From assembly GCA_031253795.1 (NCBI GenBank), contig JAIRVR010000057.1:1-42238 (forward strand): 42,238 nt of DNA. The letters run 5' to 3'. Under the pieces are notes generated by a model that saw only the letters and a list, made by a program, of their open reading frames with translations, was not told the origin of the DNA and searched no databases. The translations under genes and the position numbers were made by a program. Shown piece after piece: positions 40,942-42,238 of this stretch; the first letter of the stretch is position 1; each line of letters starts with the position of its first letter. Origin of the DNA: Burkholderiaceae bacterium (GTDB lineage: Bacteria; Pseudomonadota; Gammaproteobacteria; Burkholderiales; Burkholderiaceae_C).

Positions 40942-41685
40942 ATGAGCAATACCGACTTCACGCTGGCCGTGGAAGACCTCACGGTCTCGTTCGACGGATT
41001 CAAGGCCATCGACGCGCTGAACCTGTACATCGACCGCGACGAGCTGCGCGTCATCATCGGCCCCAACGGCGCGGGCAAGACCACGCTGCTGGACCTGATC
41101 TGCGGCAAGACGCGCGCCACGGGCGGCAGCATCAAGTTCAAGAACGAGGAGCTGACGCGCATGGCCGAGTACCAGCGCGTGCGCCTGGGCATAGGCCGCA
41201 AGTTCCAGACCCCGTCCATCTACGAGAACCTCTCGGTGTTCCAGAACCTCGAGGTCTCCTACCCCGAGGGACGCTCGGTCTTCGGCGCCCTGGCCTTCAA
41301 GTGCACGGATGCGGTGCGCGATCGCGTGCAGGCCGTGGCCACCGACATCGGCCTGGGCGACCGGCTGGACACCGAGGCCGGCCTGCTCAGCCATGGCCAG
41401 AAGCAGTGGCTGGAGATCGGCATGCTGCTCATGCAGGAGCCGGAGCTGCTGATGCTCGACGAGCCCATCGCCGGCATGAGCGCGCGCGAGCGCGAACTGA
41501 CGGCCGAGCTGCTGCAGCGCATCTGCAAGAACCGCTCGGTGATCGTGATCGAGCACGACATGGAATTCGTCGCACGCATCGCCCACAAGGTCACCGTCAT
41601 GCACCAGGGAAAAATCCTCGCCGAGGGGCCCATGGACAAGGTGCAGGCCGATCCCAAGGTCATCGACGTCTACCTCGGCCATTGA
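40942..41685 (+). CDS. urtD: Urea-type ABC transporter ATP-binding protein (LivG-like)
   Basis: The 247-residue ATPase has Walker A 'GPNGAGKTT' (40-48), the UrtD form of the signature motif 'LSHGQKQWLEIGM' (H in place of the second G of LSGGQ), Walker B 'LLMLDEPIAGM' and switch His in 'VIVIEHDMEFV'. The LSHGQ form is the norm for UrtD, not a defect. It starts 20 bases after urtC with TGGAGCACATC as ribosome binding site. It powers import together with UrtE. Confidence 0.94.
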   Translation: MSNTDFTLAVEDLTVSFDGFKAIDALNLYIDRDELRVIIGPNGAGKTTLLDLICGKTRATGGSIKFKNEELTRMAEYQRVRLGIGRKFQTPSIYENLSVFQNLEVSYPEGRSVFGALAFKCTDAVRDRVQAVATDIGLGDRLDTEAGLLSHGQKQWLEIGMLLMQEPELLMLDEPIAGMSARERELTAELLQRICKNRSVIVIEHDMEFVARIAHKVTVMHQGKILAEGPMDKVQADPKVIDVYLGH

Positions 41686-41705
41686 GGCACGCACAAGGAA
41701 TTCAC

Positions 41706-42238
41706 ATGCTGCAAGTCAAGGATCTGTACGTGGCCTATGGCCAGAGCGAGGCGCTGCACGGCATCTCCTTCGAAGGCCGCGAAAACGAAACCGTGGCCAT
41801 CATGGGGCGCAACGGAATGGGCAAGACCACGCTGTTCAAGAGCCTGATGGGCGTGATGCCCGCCAAGAGCGGCCAGATCACCGTGGCCGGCCAGGACGTG
41901 ACCCGCGACGAGAGCTTCCGGCGCGTGGCCAAGGGCATCGCCTACGTGCCCCAGGGCCGCATGATCTTTCCCACGCTGACCGTGGAGGAAAACATCCAGA
42001 CCGGCCTGGAGAACGCGAAGACGCGCCAGGTGCCCGACGATATCTACGCCCTGTTTCCCGTGCTCTGGGACATGCGCCGGCGCAAGGGCGGCAACCTCTC
42101 GGGCGGGCAGCAGCAGCAGCTGGCCATTGCGCGCGCCCTGGTCACCGACCCCAAGGTGCTGCTGCTGGACGAGCCCACCGAGGGCATACAGCCTTCCATC
42201 ATCAAGGACATCGCCAAGGCGCTCAACGAGATCCGCAA
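41706..42238 (+). CDS. urtE: Urea-type ABC transporter ATP-binding protein (LivF-like), 3' end missing
   Basis: The frame starts at ATG 41706 ('MLQVKDLYVAYGQSEALHGI') and runs to the window end, 177 codons, so about 50-60 residues are missing. It has Walker A 'GRNGMGKTT' (34-42), 'GIAYVPQGRMIFPTLTVEEN', signature 'NLSGGQQQQLAIARAL' and Walker B 'VLLLDEPTEGIQPS'. It is the last transporter gene; urease or amidase genes often follow such operons, but the continuation is not visible. Confidence 0.93.
   Translation, partial: MLQVKDLYVAYGQSEALHGISFEGRENETVAIMGRNGMGKTTLFKSLMGVMPAKSGQITVAGQDVTRDESFRRVAKGIAYVPQGRMIFPTLTVEENIQTGLENAKTRQVPDDIYALFPVLWDMRRRKGGNLSGGQQQQLAIARALVTDPKVLLLDEPTEGIQPSIIKDIAKALNEIR

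Noticed and set aside
41394-41432. LSHGQ instead of LSGGQ in urtD, as a possible defect.
   Set aside because: This is the normal form of the motif in UrtD proteins, and all other ATPase motifs are intact.

Overview
The window is high-GC DNA with short intergenic gaps, many ATGA gene overlaps, several orphan Bug/TctC-type binding proteins and LysR regulators. This fits a free-living betaproteobacterium of the Comamonadaceae (Delftia/Comamonas/Acidovorax-like); the genus is inferred from gene style only. I see no rRNA, tRNA, CRISPR array, transposase, integrase or phage gene.

Left part (1-25.5 kb): a catabolic island for CoA-activated organic acids. After the 3' part of a LysR gene come four blocks. 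Block 1 (minus, 767-3999) has a Zn-ribbon/OB-fold DUF35 protein, a thiolase-like gene broken by an in-frame amber codon, an acyl-CoA dehydrogenase and a thioesterase. Block 2 (minus, 5392-13653) has an SDR dehydrogenase, a MaoC hydratase, an enoyl-CoA hydratase, a CoA-transferase, a thiolase, a Bug receptor and an acyl-CoA ligase, so it is a complete beta-oxidation-like set. Block 3 (plus, 13859-20592) has a two-hot-dog hydratase, an acyl-CoA dehydrogenase, a class III CoA-transferase, an MmgE/PrpD protein, a Bug receptor and a CitE-like lyase. This is the gene set of bacterial itaconate/C5-dicarboxylate degradation: CoA transfer, hydration to citramalyl-CoA, then cleavage to acetyl-CoA and pyruvate. 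Block 4 (minus, 21342-25544) has a Bug receptor, an acyl-CoA ligase, a second Bug receptor and a thioesterase. In all there are five Bug receptors and no TctA/TctB membrane partner.

Middle (25.5-33 kb): glutamate dehydrogenase followed by a strong terminator, a divergent FAH-fold hydratase, a PPK2 polyphosphate kinase, a lipoprotein coupled to an M30-like secreted metalloprotease, and a LysR gene divergent from a PACE-family efflux pump.

Right part (32.7-42.2 kb), the most interesting region: a 1150-residue protein fuses an NCS1-type nucleobase/allantoin permease to an eight-cysteine cluster, two further membrane segments, a histidine kinase and a receiver. It is followed by a LuxR-type response regulator and lies divergent from a urea-type ABC transporter operon (urtABCDE, with urtE cut by the window end). 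A perfect 16-bp palindrome lies in the divergent promoter region. This looks like a transporter-coupled sensor system for nitrogen compounds.

Five copies of a modular, structured intergenic repeat begin 2-8 bases after five stop codons, always in the same orientation relative to the gene. Their first stem shows compensated base changes.
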